Both the position numbers and the translations under genes were made by a program. This document shows, piece after piece, positions 27,535 to 37,819 of a DNA stretch of 64,000 nucleotides. The notes beneath the pieces were generated by a model. That model was not told the origin of the DNA. It saw only the letters and a list, made by a program, of their open reading frames with translations, and ran no database searches. Within the stretch, counting starts at the first letter, position 1. Every line of letters starts with the position of its first letter. Location: positions 2,232,001 through 2,296,000 of the forward strand of contig OY761986.2 of assembly GCA_963665155.2 (NCBI GenBank). The letters run 5' to 3'. The stretch is from UBA1141 sp963665155. GTDB taxonomy: Bacteria > Chloroflexota > Dehalococcoidia > Lucifugimonadales > UBA3495.

Positions 27535-28593
27535 CTAATCCCCAAGGCTGGTAATCAGCACCCACATGGGACGGTTGCCCACGGAATAGGTCTCCATCGG
27601 GGTTAGTGCTCCCGTGTCTCCATTGATACCGTAAGAGGCCAAACGGCCCGAAGCCGAGCCTGCGGCGAAGACGAATTTGCCCTGCGGGTCCAAGCTGAAA
27701 GCGCTGGGCACCGATTCGGTCGAAACCTGTCCTAACGCCGTCAAGCTACCCGTGGCGGCGTCTACGGAGAAGCCAGCGATGCTGTTGTGGCCCCGATTGG
27801 GAACATACAGGAACTTGCCGGTAGCAGTGATTTGGATTTGCGAGCAGGTGTTCCGTTCGGCGTAACCCCCGGGCAGGGTGGATGTAGTCTGAAAAGCCGA
27901 AAGCGTTCCCGTCGATGTGTCCAACCGATAGGCGGTCACGCTGCTGCCCTGTTCGTCGGAAAAGTAGACCACGTCCAGAGTCGGATGAAAGCAGAAGTGG
28001 CGGGGACCGAGAAACCCTTGCTGCTGTACTTGCGGCGGTGAGTTGGGGGTGAGACGGCCCGTGTTTTCGTCGAACTTGAACTGGTAGATCACGTTTGGAC
28101 CAGGCGCGTCCTTAACCGGCTCTAGGACATTGTCGCTCAAGCGAGCGATGTGGGGCACGAAAGCGAACTTATTTGACCGGTCGGTTTGCATAGCGTGGGC
28201 GCCAACGTCCGTCGCCAGCCATTCGGTTGGTGGACCTCCCAAGGCACCGTCCTCCCCGATGGGGTGTACCGCCGCATATCCGTCTTGATAATAAGAAGAT
28301 AGCAAATACTTACCCTGGCGGTCGGTGGACAAAAAGGCAGCAGCTCCATCGGGCGTTACCGTCCCGTTACGGGTGAGCCCACCGTTGGCTTGGTCAATCC
28401 GCCAACTGGAAAGCTCCGGGGCGCTGCGGTGCCCTGCGTAGAGAACGTTTCGGTCCGGGCTTATAGCCAGCAAAGAAGGTCCACCGGGTACAGGCACTTC
28501 GGCCTCGGGTGTCAGCTTGCCGGTGCCACCGTCCATGGTGAGTACCGAAATCTTGTCATCGTCCTGCACCGCAACGAACATATAGTACGGCAT
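27535..28593 (-). CDS. Lactonase-family beta-propeller (6-phosphogluconolactonase-like)
   Basis: A 352-residue seven-bladed propeller of the lactonase (YkgB/Pgl) family. Repeating blade motifs include KISVLTMDGGTGKLT, LLAISPDRNVLYAG, FAFVPHIARLSDNV, PRHFCFHPTLDVVYFSDEQGSSVTAYRLD, IQITATGKFLYVPNRGHNSIAGF and FSLDPQGKFVFAAGSASGRLASY. ARHF/RGHNS-type histidines and arginines match the family's proposed active site. No signal peptide is visible, so a cytoplasmic role in sugar lactone hydrolysis is possible; the true substrate is unproven. It is convergent with the LLM gene across the terminator at 27340. Confidence 0.85.
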   Translation of the reverse strand: MPYYMFVAVQDDDKISVLTMDGGTGKLTPEAEVPVPGGPSLLAISPDRNVLYAGHRSAPELSSWRIDQANGGLTRNGTVTPDGAAAFLSTDRQGKYLLSSYYQDGYAAVHPIGEDGALGGPPTEWLATDVGAHAMQTDRSNKFAFVPHIARLSDNVLEPVKDAPGPNVIYQFKFDENTGRLTPNSPPQVQQQGFLGPRHFCFHPTLDVVYFSDEQGSSVTAYRLDTSTGTLSAFQTTSTLPGGYAERNTCSQIQITATGKFLYVPNRGHNSIAGFSVDAATGSLTALGQVSTESVPSAFSLDPQGKFVFAAGSASGRLASYGINGDTGALTPMETYSVGNRPMWVLITSLGD

Positions 28594-28756
28594 CCTTAGA
28601 CCTCCACAGCGAGTAGATTTTGATTTCTAGGCACCAGATATCGTGGTCTTCTCAGGCCCCGATATTATACCTATTTCCAGCGAGGGAGTGAGTATAAACC
28701 TTGTGACATCTCGCCTCACTCTACTGGCGTTTGGATACCGGTACGAAATGAAATGT

Positions 28757-28791
28757 GGAAGGGTGCGCCGAAATTATCGGCGCACCCTTCC
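28757..28791. terminator. 15-bp perfect hairpin
   Basis: ggaagggtgcgccga (28757-28771) pairs with 28777-28791 around a 5-nt loop. It lies 164 bp upstream of the lactonase start, far from any gene end. It could shield that gene from antisense transcription or be a remnant; the label terminator is tentative. Confidence 0.45.
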
Positions 28792-29193
28792 AGTTCAAGT
28801 CCCGCACTTGCTTCGTTGCCGGATATCTTAACCCGGCAGTTGGTGGCTCCCCGCTTATTTCAAGTTTCGGTTAGAAGGGCGCCACCCGCTAGTTACCAGC
28901 CTGGTTCCCCGTCCCCCTGTTCGACTCCTTACCCGATACGGTGGATTGGAAATTTTCACGAAACCTTCTCGGGGAGCAAGGGCCCATCAAGAGACTTACC
29001 AAGCTAGGCGCTAACCCAACCCTCAAAAAGAGTTAAGTATTGTGAATTTACAGAGGTTGACCGAGCACGACTCGTATGGGAGACTGGCGCAAATCGTTTG
29101 GATCACACCGTTTTCACACTAAAATTACCGGTTCGTTGTGAATCCGGAACGTAAGTCAAAGGTCTACGACTTTGAATTAGACAGGAGGAAAAG
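28792..29193. other. Intergenic region, nothing recognised
   Basis: 400 bp without a gene. It ends in CAGGAGG, the ribosome binding site of the decayed fibre-like gene. Confidence 0.4.
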
Positions 29194-31292
29194 ATGCGCT
29201 CGTTAGTACGCCCCTGGCCATTGCTGGGAATATTTGTCGTATTGGCTCTAATTGGGGGGTGGCATTGGAGCTACCGTTAGCGCCCACGGACCCGACGACC
29301 CGAACACCATTCACTCTTGAGTGAAGAAAAATGGTGACGTCAGCATACTTCTTGACGACGGGAAGAAACACAAGGACCAAGAATGTAAAAAGAAGGATAC
29401 TCAGCTTGACTGGAGTGTCCTAGATACCAATCTGAGCCCCGGCGATGTAGTCGCCGCAGTGGAGAACGGACCCATTAACCTGGATGCTTCGACCACAATA
29501 GGCGGTGCCACCATCTCCACTGGATTGCACACTACTGACACCAATTTGAACGAGGGTGAGGTAGAAGCCTTCGTGACCAATGGTATCGGTACGATCAGCG
29601 GGGACGTTGGTGTCATTGGCAGCATCACAGCGGGACAAACGCTGCTCGTGGGGACCAGTATCTCTGCGGGTACCGAAGGTGGTGAAATCACGCTGGCTCA
29701 CGGAACCAGCGATCCCTCAGACACATGGCATATAGATAGAGTTGGCATTGGCGACGCTAGTCGCCTCAGAGTGTTTCGACCGGGCAACGAGATATTGTCC
29801 GTATTGGTGAGCACCGTCACCTCTCCAGTAAACAAGCTGGATGTTAACGGAGTAATCAGAGGTCAATCGTTAGCGGGAGTAGGAGGTGTATTAATAGTCG
29901 GCGACGATTCTACGATTGTCGATGTTAATGCGGCGAATACCATGGGCTTATATGGAAATCAAAACCCAGCGTTGGGCAATCTTAGGCTTGGATCCAATGG
30001 GCCGACCATTTATGGAAAAGACGGCAACTTGGGCATCGGGGAATCGAATCCGGTGTACGGGCTTGATATTAACGGAGTAATCAGAGGGCAATCGGGAACA
30101 GGAGTTGGAGATGTATTAATAGTCGGCGACGATTCTAAGATTGTCGATGTTAATGCTGCGAATACCATGGGCTTATATGGGAATCAAAACCCAGCGTTGG
30201 GCAATCTTAGGCTTGGAACCAGTGGGTCGACCATTTATGGAAAATACGGCAACTTGGGCATCGGGGCGTCGGACCCACAAGCTACCCTGGATATCGCGGG
30301 CAACGTGGCAATCAATGGTAGCCCGGTGATCGACGCCGCAGGCAAGTGGGTAGGCGATCCTTCGGGTCTGATAGGGCCCCGCCGGGACCAACGGCACCAA
30401 TGGGACCAACGACGAGTTCTTGGGTGGATGGCGCAGGAATCGTCACTACAACCGACAATGTGGGCATTAGGACACTTACTCCCGGACATCGATTGACAGT
30501 AGCAACTAATGTAAATGATCGAGGCATTCAGTTGCAGGGAGCGACCACCGGTGTGTCTCCTGTTTTCAAAATAGCGGACTCTGCCGGAACGGTAAAAGCA
30601 CGAGTGGGTATCGCTGGAAACGCCGGAGCGCTGGCAGCAGGCTCTGATGCCAATGACTTGGTAATCCGTTCGGAATCGGGCGCAATTCTCTTCACTGATG
30701 ATGGCGGCGCGACCACGACACTGACGGTGAAGAGCCTCAACACCACCGACCCGAGGGTCGGTATCGGGACGACGGATCCGAAAAAGATGTTACATATAAA
30801 GGGCGCCGGATCAGAAATGGTATTCGAAAAAAGTTTCACCAACACCTGGAGGATCGGACCGGTTAGCGGTGGGTTTGTGTTTGATGCTACGGATGGAAAT
30901 ATCAGCAGCCCGTTTAGGGCTTTTGCGATACAACGAAGTGGCCAAATAGAGGCAAAAGGGGCTATCGTCCACACTTCCGATGCTCGGCTCAAGACTGATA
31001 TCGAGACCATCCCTCAAGCATTGGACAAGTCCTGAATTTACGAGGCGTACAATACCAATGGGACGCCGAGGACATGGCCCAGGGACTCCAACTGGGTTTC
31101 ATCGCTCAAGAAGTGGAGCAGGTTATTCCAGAGGTAGTGTCCGAGAACGCCGAAGGTTACTGGGGCATTGCCTACAGTCCCATCATCGCTCTTTTGACCG
31201 AGGCGATCAAAGATTAGCAGACCATGATCCAACAGCTAGAGACGCGTCTTGATGAAATAACCCAAGAACTGGTTCGGGTCAACGCCCGATAA
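29194..31292 (+). pseudogene. Decayed fibre-like secreted protein with S74 (endosialidase chaperone) tail
   Basis: The gene begins ATG 29194 after CAGGAGG with a signal-peptide-like start (RPWPLLGIFVVLALIGG). A run of six G near 29255 shifts the frame. The continuing frame reads GATVSAHGPDDPNTIHS, then TGA at 29318-29320 where homologues usually have Cys, then VKKNGDVSILLDDGKK. The body (29321-30496) is low-complexity beta-repeat sequence including a 75-codon tandem duplication. A further frameshift lies near 30370, in a collagen-like Gly-Pro stretch. The tail holds SDARLKTDIETIPQALDK, a shift at about 31032, then LNLRGVQYQWDAEDM and a TAG at 31215 within the S74-type chaperone. At least five lesions make it inactive. 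Confidence 0.75.
29840..30289 (+). repeat. 225-bp in-frame tandem duplication
   Basis: Sequence from 29840 (gttaacggagtaatcaga) recurs at 30065 with a 225-bp period. Most of roughly 205 bp is identical, including the block ending in gcaacttgggcatcgggg. Each copy encodes about 75 residues of beta-repeat. Confidence 0.8.
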
Positions 31293-31419
31293 ATCATCAT
31301 CGAACGTGTACCTCTAGATCAGCGTGATAGTGTACAAGCATTCCTTAGAAGCGCATATGGCAAGAGATCGGCCCAGCGTTACCGCTTGATGCTGGGGCGC
31401 TAGATATCCCAGGACACAA

Positions 31420-31451
31420 AGAACCGGGAGGTTTGACCTCCCGGTTCTGTT
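31420..31451 (+). terminator. Rho-independent terminator
   Basis: A 13-bp perfect stem (agaaccgggaggt at 31420-31432 with 31436-31448) around TTG is followed by gttattt. It ends the decayed fibre-like gene. Confidence 0.75.
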
Positions 31452-31782
31452 ATTTGGAGTATTCTAGATCGACCCCGCCACCCCCACTTTGCCAACTAAC
31501 CAGAATAAATCCATTCATAATTTGCAGCCTCGGGTCCCGGCTAGTATTGCACACAAGCTCCGAACGCAAAGAATTAAAATGTGATCTCTACCCCATTTTG
31601 CATGATTGGTCTGGAGGCACAGATAGACAATCCTCTCGTCCTGACGGTATCATCCCAACATATTTCACAGGCTTGACGCGCCATATATATCGTCAGCGTG
31701 GGTCACGTGATTGCGCTTGCAATTCGTAGCCAACGCCGCTAACGTGTCAATTTCTTCTTAATCGCTATTTCCCGGGATTCCT
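31452..31782. other. Intergenic region, nothing recognised
   Basis: 330 bp with no supported open frame. It should contain the promoter for the gene block starting at 31783, but I cannot place it confidently. Confidence 0.35.
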
Positions 31783-33180
31783 ATGCCGGACACAGAAAGT
31801 CCCAACCACATTCTTCAGATCACCGACTTGGTGACGGGCAGAAGGTATGCCCTCCGCCTAGACCCGCAGGACGTCCGGTTGCCTTGGGAACGAATGCTGG
31901 AGAAATACCTCAAGAACCCACCCATTGCACAGTTGTCCGAACAGCGTCGGATTACCGCTGAGTCGTTACAGAACTTGTTGGCTATACAGGACTTGGTCTA
32001 CGTGAGCGACGACAACGGTCGCCTGCACGACATGTTCACCGGCACCACCGCCAGACAGCAAGGCCAAACTTTAGCGCCTGGGGTAGTCCCTGTTACCGGA
32101 TTGGAGCTTGCCGGCGATACGGAAGTCTCGGTGGTTGACCTGACAATAGACCGGATGAACGTCAGTTACGCTCGCAACTGGGTGGGCTTCCATAAAAGCA
32201 GGTGGAAAAAGAACGAGACTGCGTTTGTAGGGTTTGTTAGATCAGCACTGGAACGGGACCATAGCCCCGCCGAAGCCGACTCGATACTCGAACAAAACTC
32301 TCTAGACGCCAAACTTTCTCTCCTTCAAGCATTGGCCAAACGCATCTGGGAAGCCGATTTCGAGAGCTACTCCCGGTTTACGGGGCAGAAGCTGATATTC
32401 AAGTCCGGCGACGAAACCGTACGTAACATCATGGACGGCGGCGGTGGGGTCTGCTCGGAAAAGGTCCAAGCCCTAAAGTTTCTCACCGACAATCTGGGGT
32501 ACGAGTCGGAGTATCTGCTGGCGGGACCCAACGCTCATCGGCCAATCCCGGAAGAGAAATTGCGGGAGCTTCTGAGCACCTTCGACTTCGAATTTTCTAA
32601 ACGGTACATGCGTTACTGGCAGCACATGGCGCTCTTGTACCATGTGGAAGGCCGGGAAATCCTGGTAGATGCGACCCACGGGAATATACCCTTCTTGTTC
32701 CTGATTGGGGATGAGACTAAGCTACTGGGTGAATACCCAGGAAAAGAACCTCTGGCGGTCAGAATGTCCCTCCACGAGGAGGCATTTTATTACCACCGGG
32801 TTTCTCAGGACATTCCGGAGAACTTGCTTTTCGCATTGGAGGGCTGGATTCCCGAGGCGGATCTAATACAGGTTTTTGAAAACGAGTTAGGGCTCTTTAT
32901 ATCCGAGGGATATTTCGTCACGGCGATTCCTTACAAAACCCAAAGCGGGTTTCGGCGCGTGGAGCGACAATACAAGACAGCCTGTGAGAAAGTTGGCATG
33001 CAATACGCCATCAGCGAAGGGTGGGACCTAGACTCCGAGATCGGAGGTCAGTTTGCCGAGAAACACCCCTTTGCCAGCAACCAGGTCCTGGCTTCGCACC
33101 AGCACCTGCTATCCCGGTACAACGAAAGGGAAGGCCCTGGCCATCAAGCCGGATTAGTGTTAATCAAGTTGGGGGCATAA
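31783..33180 (+). CDS. Transglutaminase/papain-like fold protein
   Basis: A 465-residue protein of unknown function that carries a transglutaminase-like catalytic core. VCSEKVQALKFLTDNLGYESEYLLAG provides Cys224 at the start of a helix, YWQHMALLY gives His281 and EILVDATHGN gives Asp296, in the order and spacing of the Cys-His-Asp triad. The first 190 residues are unassigned. No signal peptide is present, so it acts in the cytoplasm. Possible activities are peptidase, amidase or acyl transfer on proteins or polyamines. It is 46 bp upstream of the potassium channel gene and likely co-transcribed. Confidence 0.65.
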   Translation: MPDTESPNHILQITDLVTGRRYALRLDPQDVRLPWERMLEKYLKNPPIAQLSEQRRITAESLQNLLAIQDLVYVSDDNGRLHDMFTGTTARQQGQTLAPGVVPVTGLELAGDTEVSVVDLTIDRMNVSYARNWVGFHKSRWKKNETAFVGFVRSALERDHSPAEADSILEQNSLDAKLSLLQALAKRIWEADFESYSRFTGQKLIFKSGDETVRNIMDGGGGVCSEKVQALKFLTDNLGYESEYLLAGPNAHRPIPEEKLRELLSTFDFEFSKRYMRYWQHMALLYHVEGREILVDATHGNIPFLFLIGDETKLLGEYPGKEPLAVRMSLHEEAFYYHRVSQDIPENLLFALEGWIPEADLIQVFENELGLFISEGYFVTAIPYKTQSGFRRVERQYKTACEKVGMQYAISEGWDLDSEIGGQFAEKHPFASNQVLASHQHLLSRYNEREGPGHQAGLVLIKLGA

Positions 33181-33226
33181 AACGCTTGAGCGGGCGCCAC
33201 AGAGCCAATGGTGAGCGGACCAGAAC

Positions 33227-34294
33227 ATGTTGAGTCAACTTAGAGCACTCATGACCCGGGCCCGTCGCAAGAAGAGGGTCGGCTCTACAATGGTCGTTGC
33301 CGCTCTCCTCATCAGCATCATCGGCAACGCCATGACTTTTTACCTATTCGAGCGTGGGATGCGTCCGGAATTATCCATTGGGGACAGTTTTTGGTACAGT
33401 GTGGTATCAATCACAACCATTGGATACGGTGACCTTTCCGCTACCACGATAGGGTCCAGAATCGGGACCGTGGTTTTTATTACGGTGTTGGGCCTCACTG
33501 CATTCACCGCTTGGGCTGGCTTGATAATCAATTGGCTGATTGATTTACAGCAGAAGGAGCGGACCGGCAGGGGGAGTATATTTGTGAAAGAACATATATT
33601 GATTATCAATTACCCCAGCGAAGCCCGGGTCCGCCACATAATCGACGAGTTCACGTCGGACTCGGCCCACAAAGATGACGACATTGCGATTGTGACCGAC
33701 CGCATCGAGTCTTTGCCGTTCTCTGATCCCAATATCTACTTCGTCCACGGCTCGCCCTTGGAAACGGAAACCTATGACCGGGCGGCGGTGGCCACCGCCC
33801 ATAAAGCAATTATCCTGAGCACGGGTTACGACGACCCCAACAGTGACAGCATCGCTGCGTCGGCAGTGTCCGTGCTGCACCGCCTGAATCCCCGAATATT
33901 GGCCACGGCCGAGTGTGTCAACCCTAGGCACGCGGTGCTATTTGAAGGTATGGACAACGTGTCGCTGGTATTTCCGTTGCAGATGGCCAACAACCTTCTG
34001 GTCCAAGAGTCTCAAGACCCGGGGGTAAGCCTGCTGGCCCAAGCAATCACCAGCAATCAAATGGAAGGCACCCTGTTGAGCACCCGTTTGGAATCAGTGC
34101 CCGACGGTCATACATCCTATCCGGACATCGCCAAGCGGATGCTTGATCGGGATATTAACCTAGTGGGTATCGTGCGCAACGGGTCCGTGCTGCTCCGGTT
34201 CACTGCGTTGTTCCCAGCCAAAGACGACGTGTTAGTCTACATCAGTCCTACCCGACTTAAATGGACGGACATACAAGCGTCCCTGATTTCATGA
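33227..34294 (+). CDS. Two-helix potassium channel with RCK (TrkA-N) domain
   Basis: A 355-residue MthK/Kch-type channel. The first transmembrane helix is at about residues 22-42, a pore helix follows, and the selectivity filter TTIGYGDL has Thr64, Gly66, Tyr67 and Gly68. The second helix follows at about residues 78-103. A Rossmann RCK domain (ILIINYPSEARVRHII, FVHGSPLETETYDRAAV, AIILSTGYDD, ATAECVNPRHAVLFEGM) then runs toward the C-terminus and should gate potassium flow by ligand. The dinucleotide-loop glycines (usually GxGxxG) are altered to NYPSEA, so ligand binding may differ. It lies inside the block with the SecA-like ATPase downstream. Confidence 0.9.
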   Translation: MLSQLRALMTRARRKKRVGSTMVVAALLISIIGNAMTFYLFERGMRPELSIGDSFWYSVVSITTIGYGDLSATTIGSRIGTVVFITVLGLTAFTAWAGLIINWLIDLQQKERTGRGSIFVKEHILIINYPSEARVRHIIDEFTSDSAHKDDDIAIVTDRIESLPFSDPNIYFVHGSPLETETYDRAAVATAHKAIILSTGYDDPNSDSIAASAVSVLHRLNPRILATAECVNPRHAVLFEGMDNVSLVFPLQMANNLLVQESQDPGVSLLAQAITSNQMEGTLLSTRLESVPDGHTSYPDIAKRMLDRDINLVGIVRNGSVLLRFTALFPAKDDVLVYISPTRLKWTDIQASLIS

Positions 34295-34418
34295 CCTGCT
34301 CCGTCCTAACTGGAAAACCCATAGCTTCGACAGGCTTATAAGGTGAGAGGCAACCTGAGAATGCTAAGTAGCTGTCCTTTGGATCAATCTACGGTGGATC
34401 AATCTAAGGCCGGTCAAA

Positions 34419-37400
34419 ATGCCGGTGGTTAAGATGCCCGATTTGGGTTGGCTACATGGCTTTCCCCACGCTGCGGATGCTAGTAACGGAGCAGACCTGC
34501 GGTTGGGGAGAACCACCGTTAAAGATATCCGCAAGCAGAAAGTAGCGTCCTGTTCCGATGCTGAACTGCGAGATACCCTAACCCGGCTGGCCCGCGAGGC
34601 TGAAGGCAGAGCCTGTGAACACGCTCTGGCCGAAGTGTTCGCTGTCGTCGACGAAGCCATAAGCAGGCGACTGGGGGCATGGCGATTATTCGACAGAGCC
34701 CAATTATTCAAAAACCCCTTGCAGAAGCCGACCTTTGAGTCCTTTCACGAAATGGCTGACCCTATATCCGGCAGCCCCGATTATGAGCGGGCCATGGACG
34801 TGTGGGAGGGTAGTGGGAAAACCTGCTGGGAAAGCTTCGAAAACGCCGTCGCCCCAATTTTGTTCCGCCATGGCTTGACTACCGCCGAGACAATCTTGGT
34901 GGGCACGATTCTGTTCGTTAACAAAAGAAGCCAAGTCGAATACACTGCCGACATCCTCCTTCCTGGCAGTTTTTATCAGACCCTCAGCACGCAAGATACT
35001 GACGGAGTTTTGATTTTTCAGGCGACCGATGAGCAGATTTTAGCAGGCATATTGTTGTATCAAGGCAAGATTGTGGAGATGAACGCTGGCGAGGGCAAAA
35101 CAGTCGCTGCGGCCTTTCCCGCCGTGCTCCACGCAGTTCACGGAAGACCGGTACACATAATCACCGCCAACGATTACCTGGCCAGCAGAGACGCCGAATG
35201 GCTTTCCCCCGTCTTCGAGTCCCTCGGCATCAGCGTGAGCGCAGTATTGGAGTTCATGGAGGACCCGGAGCGCCGCGTATCCTACGGGAAGAATATCGTT
35301 TACGGTGCACTGCGGGAGTTCGGTTTCGACTTCATGCGGGACAACCTCAAGCTGTCTGCCTCAGAAGTCGTGCAAAGAATCTTGGACGTGGCCATCGTCG
35401 ACGAGGCGGACCACGCAATGATCGATGAAGCCAACATACCTCTAATTATCGCCGGCGGCACGGGAGCCACCCTTAGAATTCCCGCCAAGCTACACACTGC
35501 TATTGAGCAGATGGTTAATCTACAGCGCAGCGTTGTCTCTAACTTTGAACAAGAGTTGGAACAAGAGTTGGAGCGGGATCGACCCCGAAAGCCCTACCTT
35601 CTGCTCTTAGGCAAGCTGTATCTGGCAGAGCCTGAAAGCGATCTTCTGCGCCGAGAGTTCGCAACCGACCCCAAACTGTTGAAACGGGTGCTGCGGACGA
35701 TCACGGCAGAACGCATTGACCAAGAATACGAGAACATGACCCGCGACCTGTATTACTGGATTGACGATAAGGGCCAGTCCTTATGTTTAACCGAGAAGGG
35801 CCAGGATTTCGTGGAGTCCTGCCTGGGTCATTTGTTCGATGACCTGACGTTACAGGAAGAAATAAGTAGTATAGAGGCCAATACCGGCTTGCCCTTGGCG
35901 CAGCGCCGAAAGGAAGTCAACAAGCTCCAACGGCAACTGGCCCGGAGACAGGACCGAATGCAACAGGTGGTCCGGATGCTGTGGGCCTACGTCCTGCTCA
36001 AGAAAAACGTCGATTACCTGGTGAGGGATGACCAGGTTGTACTGCTGGACAAGTACACCGGCAGAGGGCGGCCCGACACTCGTTTCCACTACGGACTTCA
36101 GGCCGCTCTGGAAGTAAAGGAAGGCGTGCCGGTGCAGCCCGAGAACGAGGTTCTGGGCCGAATTTCCGTCCGGGGCTTCCTCTCTCAATATAACGAAGTT
36201 TCCGGCATGACCGGCACTGCCATGTCCTCTAAAGACGAGTTTGGGCGGTCCTACGGCTTGGATGTCGTCCCAGTGCCGCCCAACAAGCGCCTCGAACGCA
36301 CCGACCTTGCGCCCCGGCTCTATTCCAGCAATGACGACAAGCTTCAGGCCATCATCGACGAGATACGGTCCTGTCATCAGGTGGGTAGACCCGTGTTAAT
36401 TGGCACCCACTCGATAGACGAATGTGACGCCATCTCCTTACTATTGACGAGCGACGGCATTGAGCACAGCCTGCTTAACGCCGCAAACGACATGGAGGAG
36501 GAGCTGGTCATCAAACAGGCTGGTCGATTGGGGGCTGTCACGGTGGCCACGGACATGGCGGGAAGGGGTTCGGACATTATCTTAGAGCCTGGATTGGACC
36601 GCCAAATCGCCGAGAATTACGCAGCCTCGGTGGCCAGGCTGCTAGCGCAAGGTGTTGGGCAAGTAACCCTGGCGTGCCCGACTGAAAATGCGGCTGATTT
36701 CTTGCTGCCAGCCATTGTTGCTGAAATGCCTCAATGTTCCGTTGCCACGACCCGGCGAGTCGACAGTGTCGACGTGATTGTGTCGGCTAACATTATTATG
36801 TCGGCTGCCAATGGAAGCACACCAGGCAGCACAGTATTTATGGAGTTCGGCCTTGGTCTTTATGTGATCGGGACGGAAAGCAGCGATACCGCAAGGGTCG
36901 ATCAGCAACTCAAGGGTCGGAGCGGCAGGCAGGGCGCTTTCGGCGTTTCCCGGTTCTTCTTGTCTTCAGAAAACGGGCTCTTTAAATTTCATGGCGATGC
37001 CTCCCCTGCTTCCTCGAAGTTGGTGGACGCAAAATCCGACTCGGCAGGACGTCCTTTCTGGGAAGGGGCGCCGTTAACACGCCACCTGGAGAAAATACGA
37101 ACAGGCGCTGAAAAGGATGCCGAAGCCAGACGGGCGCTGGTAGAAGAATACACCCGTGTTTTCGAGGCCCAATCGTTTACTTACTACCGCACACGCAAAG
37201 ACATTCTTCGGATAGAAGACTTCCCGGCATTTAGGGCAAGCTTGGTAACCCCAATGGCTACCCAAATGGTCCAGAAATATTTTCCGGGACTTCTAGTCGA
37301 CGACTACCAACGCCAGTTCACCGGTCTCTGCGAGGAGTTGGCCCTAGACTACAAGTTGGACGGTTCCGAACTATGGGGGAGCGACCTTAGCTTGCTGGGA

Positions 37401-37766
37401 TACGAAATCGCCTTTTTAGTAGAGTCAAGTTTGGAAAGGGCCCGGATGCGTTTTACCGGCGATGAGTATGGCAAACTTGGGAAGCTGCTGTACCTGCAGA
37501 CTAGTGACGAGCTATGGAGGGACCACATTTCCCACATTCAAAGCTTGATACTGAGCGCCCAATTGTGCGGCCACAACGGTAGAGGCGACGTAGCAACTTA
37601 TACGCTGACCAGCTTTGATTCCTACGAAGAGTTTCAAAATCGGATCATGGACTCGTTTCTGCCAAAATTGATAGCGTTTCCCAGCGGCTTGACCGAGCAG
37701 GGGGAAACTAAGGTTATTGAACTTTCGGTTGAACTTTCCGGTGAAGTACTTCAGATTCTGGCGTGA
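34419..37766 (+). CDS. Divergent SecA-like ATPase
   Basis: An 1115-residue DEAD-type motor of SecA architecture. Walker A is MNAGEGKT (from Met221, Lys227), Walker B is VDEADHA (Asp328-Asp331) and FDFMRDNL matches SecA. SGMTGTA and DLAPRLYSSNDDKL follow, then ATDMAGRGSDIILEPGLD and GTESSDTARVDQQLKGRSGRQGA. Unusual points: an extra N-terminal region of about 190 residues, an insertion of about 75 residues between GRGSDI and GLYVIGTE, and no C-terminal Cys-rich zinc tail. WRDHISHIQSLI preserves the C-terminal helical scaffold. The housekeeping SecA is presumably elsewhere, so this may be an accessory translocase or a remodelling ATPase. Start ATG 34419; ATG 34434 is possible. Confidence 0.8.
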   Translation: MPVVKMPDLGWLHGFPHAADASNGADLRLGRTTVKDIRKQKVASCSDAELRDTLTRLAREAEGRACEHALAEVFAVVDEAISRRLGAWRLFDRAQLFKNPLQKPTFESFHEMADPISGSPDYERAMDVWEGSGKTCWESFENAVAPILFRHGLTTAETILVGTILFVNKRSQVEYTADILLPGSFYQTLSTQDTDGVLIFQATDEQILAGILLYQGKIVEMNAGEGKTVAAAFPAVLHAVHGRPVHIITANDYLASRDAEWLSPVFESLGISVSAVLEFMEDPERRVSYGKNIVYGALREFGFDFMRDNLKLSASEVVQRILDVAIVDEADHAMIDEANIPLIIAGGTGATLRIPAKLHTAIEQMVNLQRSVVSNFEQELEQELERDRPRKPYLLLLGKLYLAEPESDLLRREFATDPKLLKRVLRTITAERIDQEYENMTRDLYYWIDDKGQSLCLTEKGQDFVESCLGHLFDDLTLQEEISSIEANTGLPLAQRRKEVNKLQRQLARRQDRMQQVVRMLWAYVLLKKNVDYLVRDDQVVLLDKYTGRGRPDTRFHYGLQAALEVKEGVPVQPENEVLGRISVRGFLSQYNEVSGMTGTAMSSKDEFGRSYGLDVVPVPPNKRLERTDLAPRLYSSNDDKLQAIIDEIRSCHQVGRPVLIGTHSIDECDAISLLLTSDGIEHSLLNAANDMEEELVIKQAGRLGAVTVATDMAGRGSDIILEPGLDRQIAENYAASVARLLAQGVGQVTLACPTENAADFLLPAIVAEMPQCSVATTRRVDSVDVIVSANIIMSAANGSTPGSTVFMEFGLGLYVIGTESSDTARVDQQLKGRSGRQGAFGVSRFFLSSENGLFKFHGDASPASSKLVDAKSDSAGRPFWEGAPLTRHLEKIRTGAEKDAEARRALVEEYTRVFEAQSFTYYRTRKDILRIEDFPAFRASLVTPMATQMVQKYFPGLLVDDYQRQFTGLCEELALDYKLDGSELWGSDLSLLGYEIAFLVESSLERARMRFTGDEYGKLGKLLYLQTSDELWRDHISHIQSLILSAQLCGHNGRGDVATYTLTSFDSYEEFQNRIMDSFLPKLIAFPSGLTEQGETKVIELSVELSGEVLQILA

Positions 37767-37819
37767 CAACAGGTGAGACGCTAGGACCCGCACCGGATTC
37801 CCAAAGAGGGGTATAAACC

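Noticed and set aside
29318..29320. Selenocysteine at the TGA of the fibre-like gene
   Set aside because: The gene has several other lesions and the Cys is in a structural motif, not a redox centre.
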